Of a stretch of 64,000 nt of DNA, positions 37,101 to 45,653 are shown in pieces. The translations under genes and the position numbers were made by a program. The stretch's first letter is position 1. Every line of letters starts with the position of its first letter. Source of the DNA: Tetracentron sinense (Eukaryota > Streptophyta > Magnoliopsida > Trochodendrales > Trochodendraceae); contig CM026570.1 of NCBI GenBank assembly GCA_015143295.1, forward strand, positions 4,860,047 to 4,924,046, given 5' to 3'. The notes beneath the pieces were generated by a model. It did no database searches. It was not told where the DNA came from and saw nothing but the letters and a program-made list of their open reading frames with translations.

Positions 37101-37538
37101 GTCAATGCAGACCCTCACCTTCCCGCTCTTCTTAGGCACAGCCACAATGTTGGCTATCCATTCAGGGTACTGTACCTCCTGAATGAACCCAAACTGGATC
37201 AGCTTGTCAACCTCCTCGTTCACCGCATCATGATAAGCTGGAGCAAGCCTCCGAGGTTTTTGCTTGACCGGAGGGATGGCAGGATCAGCGTTGAGATGAT
37301 GACAGATAACATTCGGGTCGATGCCAGTCATATCTTTGTGAGACCACGCAAAGACATCGAGATTCTCCTTAAGAAAACTCAGCAACTCGAGCTCCTCCTC
37401 CGTTGTCAAGCTCGTCCCGATCTGCAACACCTTTGGCCCTTCTTCTGTTCCCAAATTGACAGCTTTCGTGGGCTCAACGGAAGGTCTGCACAACGATGCC
37501 TCCGAGCTCTCTTCCACAATGGGAACGGCCTGTAACTG
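34176..37538 (-). CDS. pol: Polymerase polyprotein (RT, two RNase H domains, integrase)
   Basis: Read from the codon after the UAG at 37539; about 1120 codons, no internal stop. Order: reverse transcriptase with VCIDFTGVNKACPKD, LSFMDGYSGYNQI and YIDDIVV (about residue 240 from the GTG at 37517); a gypsy RNase H in which the expected catalytic Asp is replaced (LYLSVSEQALGSVLV), probably inactive; an additional RNase H with intact acidic residues (VDGSS, NNEAEYEAL, CDSQLVV, NRHADALA); an integrase with an HHCC finger (HSGG, CSQCQRF) and a DD35E core (GLDIMG, SDNGKQF, GNGLAEAA). The dual RNase H is a Tat hallmark. There is no ATG at the start, so expression as a gag-pol fusion by readthrough of the UAG is expected. 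It copies element RNA and inserts the DNA copy. Confidence 0.95.
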   Translation of the reverse strand, partial: QLQAVPIVEESSEASLCRPSVEPTKAVNLGTEEGPKVLQIGTSLTTEEELELLSFLKENLDVFAWSHKDMTGIDPNVICHHLNADPAIPPVKQKPRRLAPAYHDAVNEEVDKLIQFGFIQEVQYPEWIANIVAVPKKSGKVRVCIDFTGVNKACPKDFFPMPRIDRLINATAGHEMLSFMDGYSGYNQILLAEADREKTTFITERGLFCYRVMPFGLKNAGATYQRLMNLMFGSLLGKTVEVYIDDIVVKSRVRGTLVADLVEPFAVLRSFNLKINPEKCTFGVTSGKFLGYLVSQRGIEANPSQIRALLDMPEPKSKKEIQKLTGRIAALNRFISKSSDRCKPLFELLRKDSVFAWTPECSRAFLALKEYLGSTPILSVPEPGEILYLYLSVSEQALGSVLVRCCDGVEKPVYFISKTFLKAECNYSKLEKVCLALVFSAEKLRPYFHAHSIVVITTYPLKIVLGRPELAGRMSKWAVALSEFDIQYRARSSEKGQAMAGFLSDFPVEEAAEDMIVNTRELPIEVDSGDAVVEGVESSEWSGWLLHVDGSSNFSGSGLGIVLISPDNVKVQKMSRLGFTASNNEAEYEALLLGLESARELQISTLRVFCDSQLVVNQVNGVYECKDDRMKQYATLVRSLCETFTVVEIRHTRRDENRHADALAYLASMVQADEPKAILMEFQEYPSITLQAQREVLFVNPVPSWMTGLVAYLQDGVLPISAKESRRIQSKASRYTLVQGELYRKSFGGPLLKCVHPVDVERVLAELHEGICGIHSGGRTIAHRALGQGYFWPYMQADAQKYVKRCSQCQRFARLIHAPAQELSTVSQPWPFARWGLDIMGPFPRAPGNLIFLLVATDYFSRWIEAVPLARIREQEVKKFLWEHIICRFGIPQSIISDNGKQFSGRLIADFCSELKIKHVFSSPYYPQGNGLAEAANKSILNALKRRLEDSKGKWATELHNVLWGYRTTPRSPTGETPFSLAYGMEAVIPTEISLPTVRSWHGKKKGGEKDQNSELMAVHLDLLEEKREDASIQMRRYQQRLRKAYNKKVQRRVLQVGDLVLRRVFQNTRELNSGKLGPNWEGPYIVERLGSPGVCYLKDLQGNLVSKSWNIMNLRQFFQ

Positions 37539-37541
37539 CTA
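37533..37541 (-). promoter_or_regulatory. Candidate stop-codon readthrough site between gag-pro and pol
   Basis: On the - strand TAG CAG TTA. Gag-protease and pol are in the same frame on either side of this single stop. The context UAG-CAR-YYA is the known leaky type (tobacco mosaic virus replicase; also described for the plant retroelement SIRE1). A chance CAG to TAG mutation is the alternative. Confidence 0.7.
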
Positions 37542-39959
37542 CGAAGGCACAACGGAAGCAGGAAAATCGCACTTCTGCGAAGCCAACTGATCGCCTCGGA
37601 TCTCCCGAGGTCCGTCCTGTGTTGGGTACTTCAACACCTGGTAGTACGAGGATGGTACAGCCTTCATCTCATGGGTCCACCAGCGACCCAAGATGGCATT
37701 GTATGGTGACGGCGCATCCAGAACGGAAAACCTGGTCTGAAGGACAACGGGGCCCGCCACAACGGGCAAGACGACGTCGCCTACAGGCTTCATCGAGCTG
37801 CCATCAAATCCATACAAGGGAGTCTGAGCAGGGATGAGGACGGAAGGGTCCAGCTTCATCTGAGTAAAAGCATGAAGGTACAAGATGTCTGCTCCGCTCC
37901 CAGAATCTACAAGCACCCTCTTGATGTCGAAGTCTCCTATCCTCATGGTGAGAACGAGAGCATCATAGTGAGGTCGGACCACCCCTGCCAAATCAAGATC
38001 AGTGAAGGTGAGTGCCTGCTCAACGCTTCTGCTAGGCATCTGCACCTGGCACACTGCGGCCTCGTGTGACAGCTTCCTGGCCTTTGCCCTGAAGTTCCTC
38101 TCCACATCAGCTTCAGGCGTTTGCACGCGGCAAATGACATTGATCGTGCCCAAAGAAGCTCCTCCACTGGTACTGGGATTGTTGGCGGGTTCTCTTCCAC
38201 GAGATTGGGACATCGGCTCCCTGGTACGCTCCGCCCCGCCGTTGTTAGGAGCGAGATACTCTCCCAAGTACCCCTCCTGAACAAGCCTCTCTAAATATTC
38301 CCTCAGAATACGGCACCGGTTGGTGAGGTGACCACGGCACTTGTGATAATGACAGTACTCATGCACCCGTGGTCCCGATGTGATATCCGGCACCGCCCTC
38401 GCCGGCCACTCAAAGTATGGCTGATCCTCCATTGACTTCATGATGGTCGCCGGACTGACTGTGAAATTGATGCGTGGGGCTCGATCTGTAAAAGATCGCC
38501 TCTCACTAGGCTGCACGCCTCTCTCGTGCTGTACTTGAGGCTGCACCTGGCGTGGCTGATACTGCTGCCTCGCCTGCTGGTTACTAGGACGTCCTTCCGT
38601 CCTGCTCTGAAACTGGTTAAAATTTCTCTCTAACGGGCGCCGATCCGGCTGATCCCGTTGAGTCACATACACAACTTTCTCCTTCTGCTTCCTTGGTGGC
38701 GAGCCCTCAGATGATGAAGACTCGTACCGCTGCTTCTTCTCCTTCCTCTTCGATGATCGGTGTGCCCTTTCCGCGACATCCACCATTCTCGCTCTGGGCT
38801 TCGGTGCTGACACAATGGATACGTCCTCCTCGTACCTCCCGTACTTGGTGGCACGTACCATTAACTCGTCCATCTTGACAGGGTAGTCGAGAGCTAAGGA
38901 CTTGTAGAGCTCGGAATGCTTGGGGATAGCATTCTTGAAAGCGGCGATGCAGCTCGCTTCGTCGACTTTGTCAATATCGTGGACTTCATCGGTGAAACGC
39001 GAAATGAAGTCCTTCAAGGATTCGGCCGGCTTCATCCTCAAAGAGAAGAGAGTATCTGCACCTGCCTTCTTCTTCTTATTGATGATGAAGCGATCAATAA
39101 AGGCCGACCTGAGCTCTGAGAAGTTGCTGATGGAGCCAGGAGGTAGGTTCCGAAACCACTTCGATGCTGCTCCCGACAGGCTGCTAGGGAAAGCCTTACA
39201 ATAAAGATCATCATCTGGGTTGCGAACAGCCATCGCATGCTTGAAGTCAAACAAATGCTCCTCCGGATCTGTCTTCCCAGTATACATGGAGAAGGTCGGA
39301 GTTATGAACTTGGAAGAAGTATAAGACTGGTTGATAGCATCCGTAAAAGGAGAGTTCTCAACGTTCTCCTTTGCTGACTGAGCAAAGTGGTCAGGGACCC
39401 CTCCCTTCATGCTTTTAACGCGAGCACCGATTAAAGCCTCCACCTCCTTGGCTGTTACCCAAGTCTTCTGGGTGTCCGCACCTCCGGTACCCACTCTCAG
39501 GTCCTCTCTACCTGCTCCTTCTCTGAAATCCACACGATCCGAAGGGATGCTCTGCTCTGCCCGAACCGGGGGCTGCCTTACATCCCCCTCAGTAGGAAGA
39601 AGCACAAACCTGGTCTCACGGTTCTCCGGGGCAGAAGGAGAAGAAGAGAAGTCAAACTGACGTCTCAAGGAAGGCCTCTGCAGTGGCACCTCCTCCACCT
39701 CGAGCCTGCTATGCTCGAACGCCTCCAGCCTCGCTTGCATCAACTGTTGCTGCCTGGTGATTTGATCCAGAACAGACTGCTGCAGTTGCAGCATCGCCAA
39801 GACGCGATCTGAAACAGAGAGTTCAGCAGGGGAAGGTACGGTCCTCTCTGGTTGCCCAGACGAAGGACTGACTCCAGGATTATGCACGATAGAAGGTATG
39901 AAAGAAGTGGCGTGAGGGGTTTGATCCTCATGCCCGAGAACTTCTGACTGGTCCGCCAT
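37539..39959 (-). CDS. gag: Gag-protease polyprotein
   Basis: Starts at ATG 39959 (MADQSEV...), chosen because the related gag at 57874 starts MADHSPV; 806 residues to the UAG at 37541-37539. The N-terminal third is Gln/Pro/Ser rich. The capsid (retrotransposon gag) domain spans roughly residues 220-390 (MYTGKTDPEEHL, ASKWFRNL, DFISRFTDEV). A basic Arg/Lys/Gln-rich stretch follows, then a Cys/His element (CHYHKCRGHLTNRC). An aspartic protease with the DSGSGADILYL active-site motif lies about 120 residues before the end. It forms the virus-like particle and processes the polyproteins. Intact; joined in frame to pol through a leaky-type stop. Confidence 0.95.
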   Translation of the reverse strand: MADQSEVLGHEDQTPHATSFIPSIVHNPGVSPSSGQPERTVPSPAELSVSDRVLAMLQLQQSVLDQITRQQQLMQARLEAFEHSRLEVEEVPLQRPSLRRQFDFSSSPSAPENRETRFVLLPTEGDVRQPPVRAEQSIPSDRVDFREGAGREDLRVGTGGADTQKTWVTAKEVEALIGARVKSMKGGVPDHFAQSAKENVENSPFTDAINQSYTSSKFITPTFSMYTGKTDPEEHLFDFKHAMAVRNPDDDLYCKAFPSSLSGAASKWFRNLPPGSISNFSELRSAFIDRFIINKKKKAGADTLFSLRMKPAESLKDFISRFTDEVHDIDKVDEASCIAAFKNAIPKHSELYKSLALDYPVKMDELMVRATKYGRYEEDVSIVSAPKPRARMVDVAERAHRSSKRKEKKQRYESSSSEGSPPRKQKEKVVYVTQRDQPDRRPLERNFNQFQSRTEGRPSNQQARQQYQPRQVQPQVQHERGVQPSERRSFTDRAPRINFTVSPATIMKSMEDQPYFEWPARAVPDITSGPRVHEYCHYHKCRGHLTNRCRILREYLERLVQEGYLGEYLAPNNGGAERTREPMSQSRGREPANNPSTSGGASLGTINVICRVQTPEADVERNFRAKARKLSHEAAVCQVQMPSRSVEQALTFTDLDLAGVVRPHYDALVLTMRIGDFDIKRVLVDSGSGADILYLHAFTQMKLDPSVLIPAQTPLYGFDGSSMKPVGDVVLPVVAGPVVLQTRFSVLDAPSPYNAILGRWWTHEMKAVPSSYYQVLKYPTQDGPREIRGDQLASQKCDFPASVVPS

Positions 39960-39993
39960 AATCGCAGAGAGCAAAGGGGAGTCCGTTTAATCC

Positions 39994-40011
39994 TTCCCAC
40001 AGACGGCGCCA
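39994..40011 (-). promoter_or_regulatory. Primer-binding site
   Basis: On the - strand TGGCGCCGTCTGTGGGAA, 4 bases inside the 5' LTR (starts 40016). It begins TGG, complementary to a tRNA CCA end; the GGCGCC portion fits the tRNA-Asp 3' end, but I did not match the full tRNA. Confidence 0.75.
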
Positions 40012-40015
40012 ATTT

Positions 40016-40912
40016 TGTGAGGGGAAAAATACCGGACGGACACGCGTCAGCAGCAGCTTCTTCCACGTTTTGGTTTACTGGCAGAAGGTAGGAGCGGAGG
40101 GTGTGGCACCCTGACCTGTGCTCCGATGGTAAAGTCAGTATGGGTAGAAGATGATGAATAGTAAACGCAAGAACAATCACTGAAAAATACGCAAGACACT
40201 AAAGGCCCTGAACGCGTCTTCTCGGATCTGGGTTTCTGAACAACTGTCCTGTGCACTAAAAATCACGGGGTTTATATAGGGCAAGGTTGGTATGGCCATC
40301 GATGACCATGGATGGCCATAGGTGTCCATACCACGTGTCTTTGCACTCATTGCCACATATCTTGCATATATCTGCCGCCGGTTGCATTACACGTGAGAGC
40401 CTCCTATAAGTCCAATCGGACGGGATCGGTCGGTACGCAGAAGTGACCAGCATTAAATGCCGGGACAGTGCTTTCGGCACGAAACGGCGTGTTTGGCACG
40501 CTTGTCGGGATCTTGGATCACCTCCTGATCACTTCCCCCTACGAGCCGGTCTCGTTGTTGGCTCGAACTCGGTTACGGCGTAGATGCCTCAAAACACAGC
40601 ACGACATCGTTGTCGGTGAGACAACGGACTCGTTGTTCGCGTAACGACAGCCGACGTTGTCAAGAGCACAACGTTCACGTTGTGCTTCAGACAACGAGCT
40701 CGTTGTCGAAGTCACAACGGAAACGTCGTTACTCGTGAGAACGAAGACGTCGCAATGCGCACAACGGGATCGTTGTACATCAGACAACGTGTGACTCCTA
40801 TATTTCAAGCACGTGATCCCAACTCGTGAACACGTGTCACTTACGTGAACAAAACGGCAGAAACGAGCTCGTCCCACAACGCTGAGCTGGTACACGAATT
40901 TTATCCGTTACA
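40016..40912 (-). repeat. 5' LTR of the Tat-type element (right copy)
   Basis: 897 bp, identical in all compared stretches to the left LTR. The promoter for gag-pol is on the - strand: a TATATAAA box near 40271-40279, with the U3 (40280-40912) carrying G-boxes (CACGTG near 40810 and 40832) and inverted CAACG/CGTTG words. Confidence 0.95.
40271..40279 (-). promoter_or_regulatory. gag-pol TATA box in the 5' LTR
   Basis: CCTATATAAACC on the - strand, about 640 bases into the LTR, marking the U3/R boundary; transcription of gag-pol would start near 40245. Confidence 0.7.
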
Positions 40913-41176
40913 ATGAGCATGTCTATGAGTTAACTAACGATCTACTAATGGAGAGGGTTTAAGTGCCATTATTTTAAAAAGTAAGGGTACTTAATGTATT
41001 TTTTGAAAATTGAGGGTGATTATGTGTATTTTCCTCAAACATAGGGGTTGTAAATGTATTTTCTCCAAAAAAAAAAACCGTGGGTGGGTGAACCCTAGGG
41101 TGGGTGAACCTTACCCACAGTTAAAGGGTGTCAAAGGAGACACGAGGCTACCTCTAGCCGTAGATGATTTGGCTCC

Positions 41177-41470
41177 ATATTTAAACTGTTATTTTTTCAA
41201 TACGTCCCTATAATCTCGCCGACGTGTACGTCCTACCTAGAGAAACTGCCCAATAATCTCGCAAGCAACTGAGTCGGGTCATACTTTGGGTTGCATTGGT
41301 ATATCTTAACCCGGGCAACTTATAAACAGTTGAAAAGGCAAATGAAACACAACTGTGACCCCTCAAATGAAATCTCCCGAAAAACCCATTAAAAATAAAT
41401 TATAATAATTAATCTGGCTTAAAATTCATATCTAATATATATATATATATATATCTCGATTTAATAAAAT
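41177..41470. other. Copy C flank, collinear with 2771-3390
   Basis: Resumption of the A/C duplication after the foldback element; lacks the MITE found at 2786-3065 and ends in a TA run that matches the end of copy A. No gene. Confidence 0.75.
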
Positions 41471-42060
41471 ATATTTGGGAAGGGATCCATAGACGTATGT
41501 AAAAGAACATATAAGTTCACATATGGTTACGATTGATGGATTTCTCGATCTAATAGTCAAAATCATCACCATTTTTATATGCACAAAGGCATTTAAGAAA
41601 TTTTTTTTTTTTTTTAAAGATTGAACATATTTTTAGTTTCCTAACAAACTCGGGCATTTCTCTCTCCATCTCCTCTCTCCTTTTGTCAACATCTCATTGT
41701 AACTTGGCATCAGCCTGGTACAAGTCATTTCCAAATACATTCAATCAATAAGTGTTATATGTGGTTATGTTCTTTTTGCAGAACTGTAGAGACCGGGAAC
41801 TTTAAAGTTCCTAGAACATTTGAACCAAATTTTGACATCCTTGAAATATTTGCAGTTGTGTTCTTTTCGACGTGAATTTTTATGATCAAATTCCCTGGAA
41901 ATTGTAAGTTCACTGTTCTTTTGACATGGAACTTTGGGGTTTGAAATTTAACATTAAAAACTTATTTGTGTTTAATTTCTTGATTGTACTTGTAATACAA
42001 TATATTATAATTTAGTTCCTCCTATCTTTTTAAAAATACAATGTGAATATAATTTATTTA
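41471..42060. other. Non-coding stretch, nothing recognised
   Basis: AT-rich sequence just beyond the segmental duplication. No gene, repeat family or transposon end could be assigned. Confidence 0.5.
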
Positions 42061-42061
42061 T

Positions 42062-42262
42062 TTTTTTGGTCAAGGGTGTCCTGCATTTGGCCGACTAATC
42101 CCCTCAACACGTGGCAGGACCACCACCCACCACATTCAAGTTAACAGCCACGATAAATTCAACCTAATGGTTGGCCCCGAGAGGGCATGGGAAGTTGATC
42201 CCAGGACATCCAGGTTTACGGCTCGCCCCAGAGACCACTGAGCCACTAATTTACTTTTTTTT
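42062..42262 (-). mobile_element. Possible tRNA-derived SINE
   Basis: On the - strand a TGGCTCAGTGG word (RNA polymerase III A-box type) is followed about 32 bases later by GGATCAACTTCC (B-box-like). The unit ends in an A-rich tail (AAAAAAATAAATAAAT). No clear target duplication, so the call is tentative. Confidence 0.45.
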
Positions 42263-42602
42263 ATGACTCAATGTGCCAATATCATCGGTCAACAATATTC
42301 TACGAGTCATTCGAAATTATGATAAATTTGAATAAAAACCACTAATCAACTTAATATCATCAATACCTATGTGATCTCACACGCAAAATATCATCAAGCA
42401 ATTATGAGGTATCATAAATATAACAAACATAATAACAAGTATCTAAAACACTATAAAATTATCCTATAAATTTTTTTAATCAATCCATAACCACCACCTA
42501 ACAAGTGTGAATAACATACTACAATCCAAAAAACAAATAATCTATGTCTAAAATAACAAGTCAAGACAAATAGGTCAATTATGGGTGAAGACGCTTCAAT
42601 AG

Positions 42603-43560
42603 TCATCTCCTCATCAAGTTGTCCTTCATCCTGTAGAATAAGTTCATCATTTTCTTATTTGAAGACAAATATTCAACAGCTTCAATTACTAAATCTTTAT
42701 CTAACTTAGGAATTTTTTCAAGTTCGACCATTAATGGTTCCATGTCAACCTCAACAGTAGTATTGTTTATAGCTTCAGCTATAAACCTTAAGTTAACATT
42801 AATGGCTGACAATTCGTTCGACGATCCCTCACGCCTAATCTTCTTCTTCTTTCTTACTTCATTGCTTAACCGAGATGAGGAAGCTCCCAATGGTGCAGAT
42901 GGTGCAGGTACTTCATTTCTTATATGATTATCCCATTCGTGAAGGTCCTCAAGGTTAGTCCTCATATCCTCGATGTTAGTTCCCCTCAAAAAAGTATCAT
43001 CCTGATTAATTGTGTGTTCAGCATCAAATCTGCTAAGCATTCTACTGTCATTTGCAGAATCATTGGTTATTATTAAAGAGAAACTATCAAAATCAGGAAT
43101 TGACTTGTTCTTGTATGGTCTGGCATCAAAGTCTCTGTAACAAATATATACATGCTAATTAGAACATAATTAATCTAAAAGTTATGAAAATCAATTAATA
43201 AAAGAATAATAAAATCTTACCTTCAAGTATTCATCCCAAACGCTATCATATGCTGTAACCATCTTCTTCATATCATCCCAACCAAAAAACCACTCTGATC
43301 AAGGAGAGTGGAAATAGCTAAATATTCTTTCTTCTATCTCTTGATTTGGCATCTTACCTGTTCCTTGTTCAATGATATACTCAACTTCTCATATATCGCA
43401 TTAACAACTGATTGGTAGTGGCTTCTCACCATTATCTCCCTTATTACCTTTATTGTACTCATTAGTGAGAGTCTCAATACATACCCTTTCCATAGAGAGT
43501 TCCAGTTTGCATTTTTACACTTATCTTTTGACTTTTTCGATTGTGTTGCTTTTTGACTAA
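42603..43560 (-). pseudogene. Myb/SANT-like domain protein relic
   Basis: The 3' exon (42603 to about 43136) encodes DFDARPYKNKSIPDFD and a C-terminal region with a basic KKKKIRR stretch and a helical tail. The preceding exon (about 43219-43295) encodes WDDMKKMVTAYDSVWDEYLK and joins through a GT-AG intron with a TTACAG acceptor. This is the pattern of plant Myb/SANT-like (PF12776-type) proteins, which include host DNA-binding proteins and the ORF1 partner of PIF/Harbinger transposons. Upstream pieces (about 43380-43560) resemble the N-terminal part but have stops and frame changes. No Harbinger transposase is nearby. Confidence 0.6.
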
Positions 43561-43861
43561 TCCTAATACAAAATCAGTAATACAAAATCAGTAATACAAA
43601 ATTATTATACATGTAAACATCAATTTCACAATTTATAGTTTTAAGGTAAACATCCATTCACATTTAAATCATTCAAAAATAAATACCCCTTCAACATTCA
43701 GAAAATATAAACCACAATATCCATTCAATATTCATAATAAATTAATAAGTCATCTATATGTAAATTAATTATTGTATTCATTCCACATTTGTATTGCTAA
43801 TTCGTCCATTTTTGTTGTCCATGCATTGTTTATATCAAGACCCGAAATATTCTTCATTACT

Positions 43862-45400
43862 TGTCGCGCCCCAAAATCCCACCTAGGTTAATGTGAGATT
43901 TAGGCACGTGACTTAACAATCAAACTTCCATAATTTCCTGTCATAAAGCATTTAAGATAATCTACAACATGAACCTGAAAATTTTTCCTTAATTAATCAT
44001 GATCAAGTCTAATATCTCGAATTAAAAACTAAAAACATCATAAATAATACGAATCATTCATCCTAATTCTCAACTATCAATTTAATCTAACCATAAATCC
44101 AACATTAAGTCTATTACAATATCTTGAACTCCAAATCTAAATACTAATAATTTAATTTTCAGAAAATAGCCAACGATCCAAATTTCATTCACCATCGGGA
44201 TAATCACCTGCTAGATCTTCTTCTTCCTCCTCGTATTCTTCCTCTTCCCAAGGTCTTGAGGCACAAATATCAAACTTAATACCTGGCAACAACAAAGTCA
44301 TCGGCTGAGTAACAAGTTACCCCGCATATATATAAACTCGTAATTAACAATATAACAACATTTAATATAAGCATATAAATAATTCAGAGTGCGGAAGTAT
44401 AATTTCAATTTAATTCTTATACGTGCTCACTTGTACTTATTTATCTTACTTATCTTTCTTATTCGTGAATGAATCCAACAACATACATGGTGTAATAACT
44501 TAAAATAACTTTACCTCATATATTAGGTTGAGACTAACATATAGCCTACTTACTGAGGTACCATACAGTTTAAATATTATCCGGTGCATACGGCTTGCCT
44601 ACACATTACCCGGTATATACGCTTGTCTACACATTATCCGGTCTATACGGCTTGTCTACACATTATCCGATGCATACGGCTTGTCTTGCCTTGATTTTAG
44701 GCTTATTGGTATTCGGGCAGTATAAAACTCAATCATACAGTCATGTTCGTGTTCTTGTATACTTGCATAATACTTATTAATTTTCTTTTTATCATACTTA
44801 TACATATTTAGTTTCAAGAATGAGTGTGAATGAAACAATGGTAACTGTTAATTAAATCGCACTGGAATTATTGGATTAAGGCTCTCGAAAACTCATCATA
44901 ACGACTAATGCCGTCATGATAATACCCCTAAGTCACGCAACCACAATTTATGGTTTAATTAAATCAACACATATCATCATATAATTTGTCAATCATACAT
45001 CAATTTAAACATATAAGATTTTTCATGGTTGATCAATATAAAGGTATATACTATCCGGTTATCAACAATAAAATTATTAAAAAATTATATTTATCATGCA
45101 TCAATTTTCAGTATATAACTTTTAATAAAAACGATCTCATAAAACCCAAGTTTTATAACACATCACAATTTCAAATCCAACTCATAATCATTTCATCAAA
45201 TCCAACCATCATCCCTTACATCTTTTTCCTTGCAAAAACTTTTGATATCTCCTCTTGGATCTTTCAAAATCACATTCTCTCTCTTATACGTTTAGAAAGC
45301 CTTAAAAACCTCTAACTTACGAATATAAGGATCATTTATAGTGTTGAGTTCTAGTAACTCAAAAATCGAAAAATCGCACAAAAACCAAGACAAAACGACT
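43862..45400. other. Repetitive non-coding region, possible LTR
   Basis: Begins TGTCGCGCCCCAAAA after TTACT, which resembles the start of many plant LTRs, but no matching CA end with target duplication was found. Contains a 29-bp tandem repeat. No gene. Confidence 0.35.
44575..44692. repeat. 29-bp tandem repeat, four copies
   Basis: Units of the ATTATCCGGTCTATACGGCT type, each followed by TGTCTACAC, repeated four times with small changes. Confidence 0.85.
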
Positions 45401-45616
45401 GTTTGGGCTACCATTTAAAGCATGTAAGCCTCCGCGCCGTTGGATATTGAATCAGGTGGCCCAGTTCCCAATAGTACCTATTATCTAGAGTTTTAAATCT
45501 CTTTCCATGAAATATTATTTTAAAAACATTACCAATATTGGAAGATTTGGCTTCAAATCATACCAATATTGCAAGATTCTCCATTATCAACCTGATTGAC
45601 TCCTAATATCCTAAGT

Positions 45617-45626
45617 CTATATATGG
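45617..45626 (+). promoter_or_regulatory. TATA box of desiccation gene copy B
   Basis: CTATATATGG about 30-35 bases before the ATG at 45654; implies a very short leader or a start site slightly upstream. Confidence 0.5.
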
Positions 45627-45653
45627 TGGTCTCTCATACTGTTCTCCTCAACA

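Larger units (their letters stand above)
29942..40912 (-). mobile_element. Intact Tat-type Ty3/gypsy LTR retrotransposon (10971 bp)
   Basis: Two 897-bp LTRs, TGTGAGGGG...TTACA (on the - strand TGTAACGG...CCCCTCACA), with a perfect 5-bp target duplication ATGAG (29937-29941, 40913-40917). Gag-protease and polymerase lie on the - strand, with a primer site next to the right LTR and a purine tract next to the left LTR, so the right LTR is the 5' LTR. A separate + strand gene lies between pol and the left LTR. Dual RNase H domains (a degenerate gypsy one plus an intact additional one) and the antisense gene place it in the Tat lineage. It is inserted into the right arm of the foldback element. 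No frameshift was seen in gag or pol, so it may still be active. Confidence 0.95.
25301..41066. mobile_element. Second-level inverted-repeat element inside the foldback
   Basis: Left end AGAGAAAATATATTTACACC and right inverted end GGAGAAAATACATTTACAAC. The next ~250 bases of each arm (words such as AAAACACTATT, CCAAAATTACC, AAGTCATGTGATG) correspond in inverted orientation left of 25567 and right of 29852/40913. It sits in an A-run of the outer element, so the target duplication is not readable. Confidence 0.7.
25044..41176. mobile_element. Large Mutator-like foldback element with concentric inverted repeats (interrupted)
   Basis: Outer ends GGAGTCAAATCCTCTGCGG and, inverted, GGAGCCAAATCATCTACGG, flanked by a perfect 9-bp target duplication ATATTTAAA (25035-25043, 41177-41185). 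Copy A has the single-copy empty site near 2762-2770. After subtracting the nested Helitron (27262-29852) and LTR retrotransposon (29942-40912 plus its 5-bp duplication) about 2.57 kb remain, all palindromic: outer MITE arms, then a second element with GAGAAAATAYATTTAC ends (25301-41066), then an array of 13 arms (25567-27240). No coding capacity. It would need a MULE transposase supplied from elsewhere. Confidence 0.85.

Noticed and set aside
37017-37535. 172-residue + strand reading frame opposite the RT region
   Set aside because: Shadow of the pol frame; no start context, no domain, and unlike the antisense gene it has no counterpart in the second element.
41010-41213. 67-residue + strand reading frame
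   Set aside because: Spans the palindromic arm and end of the foldback element; no coding evidence.
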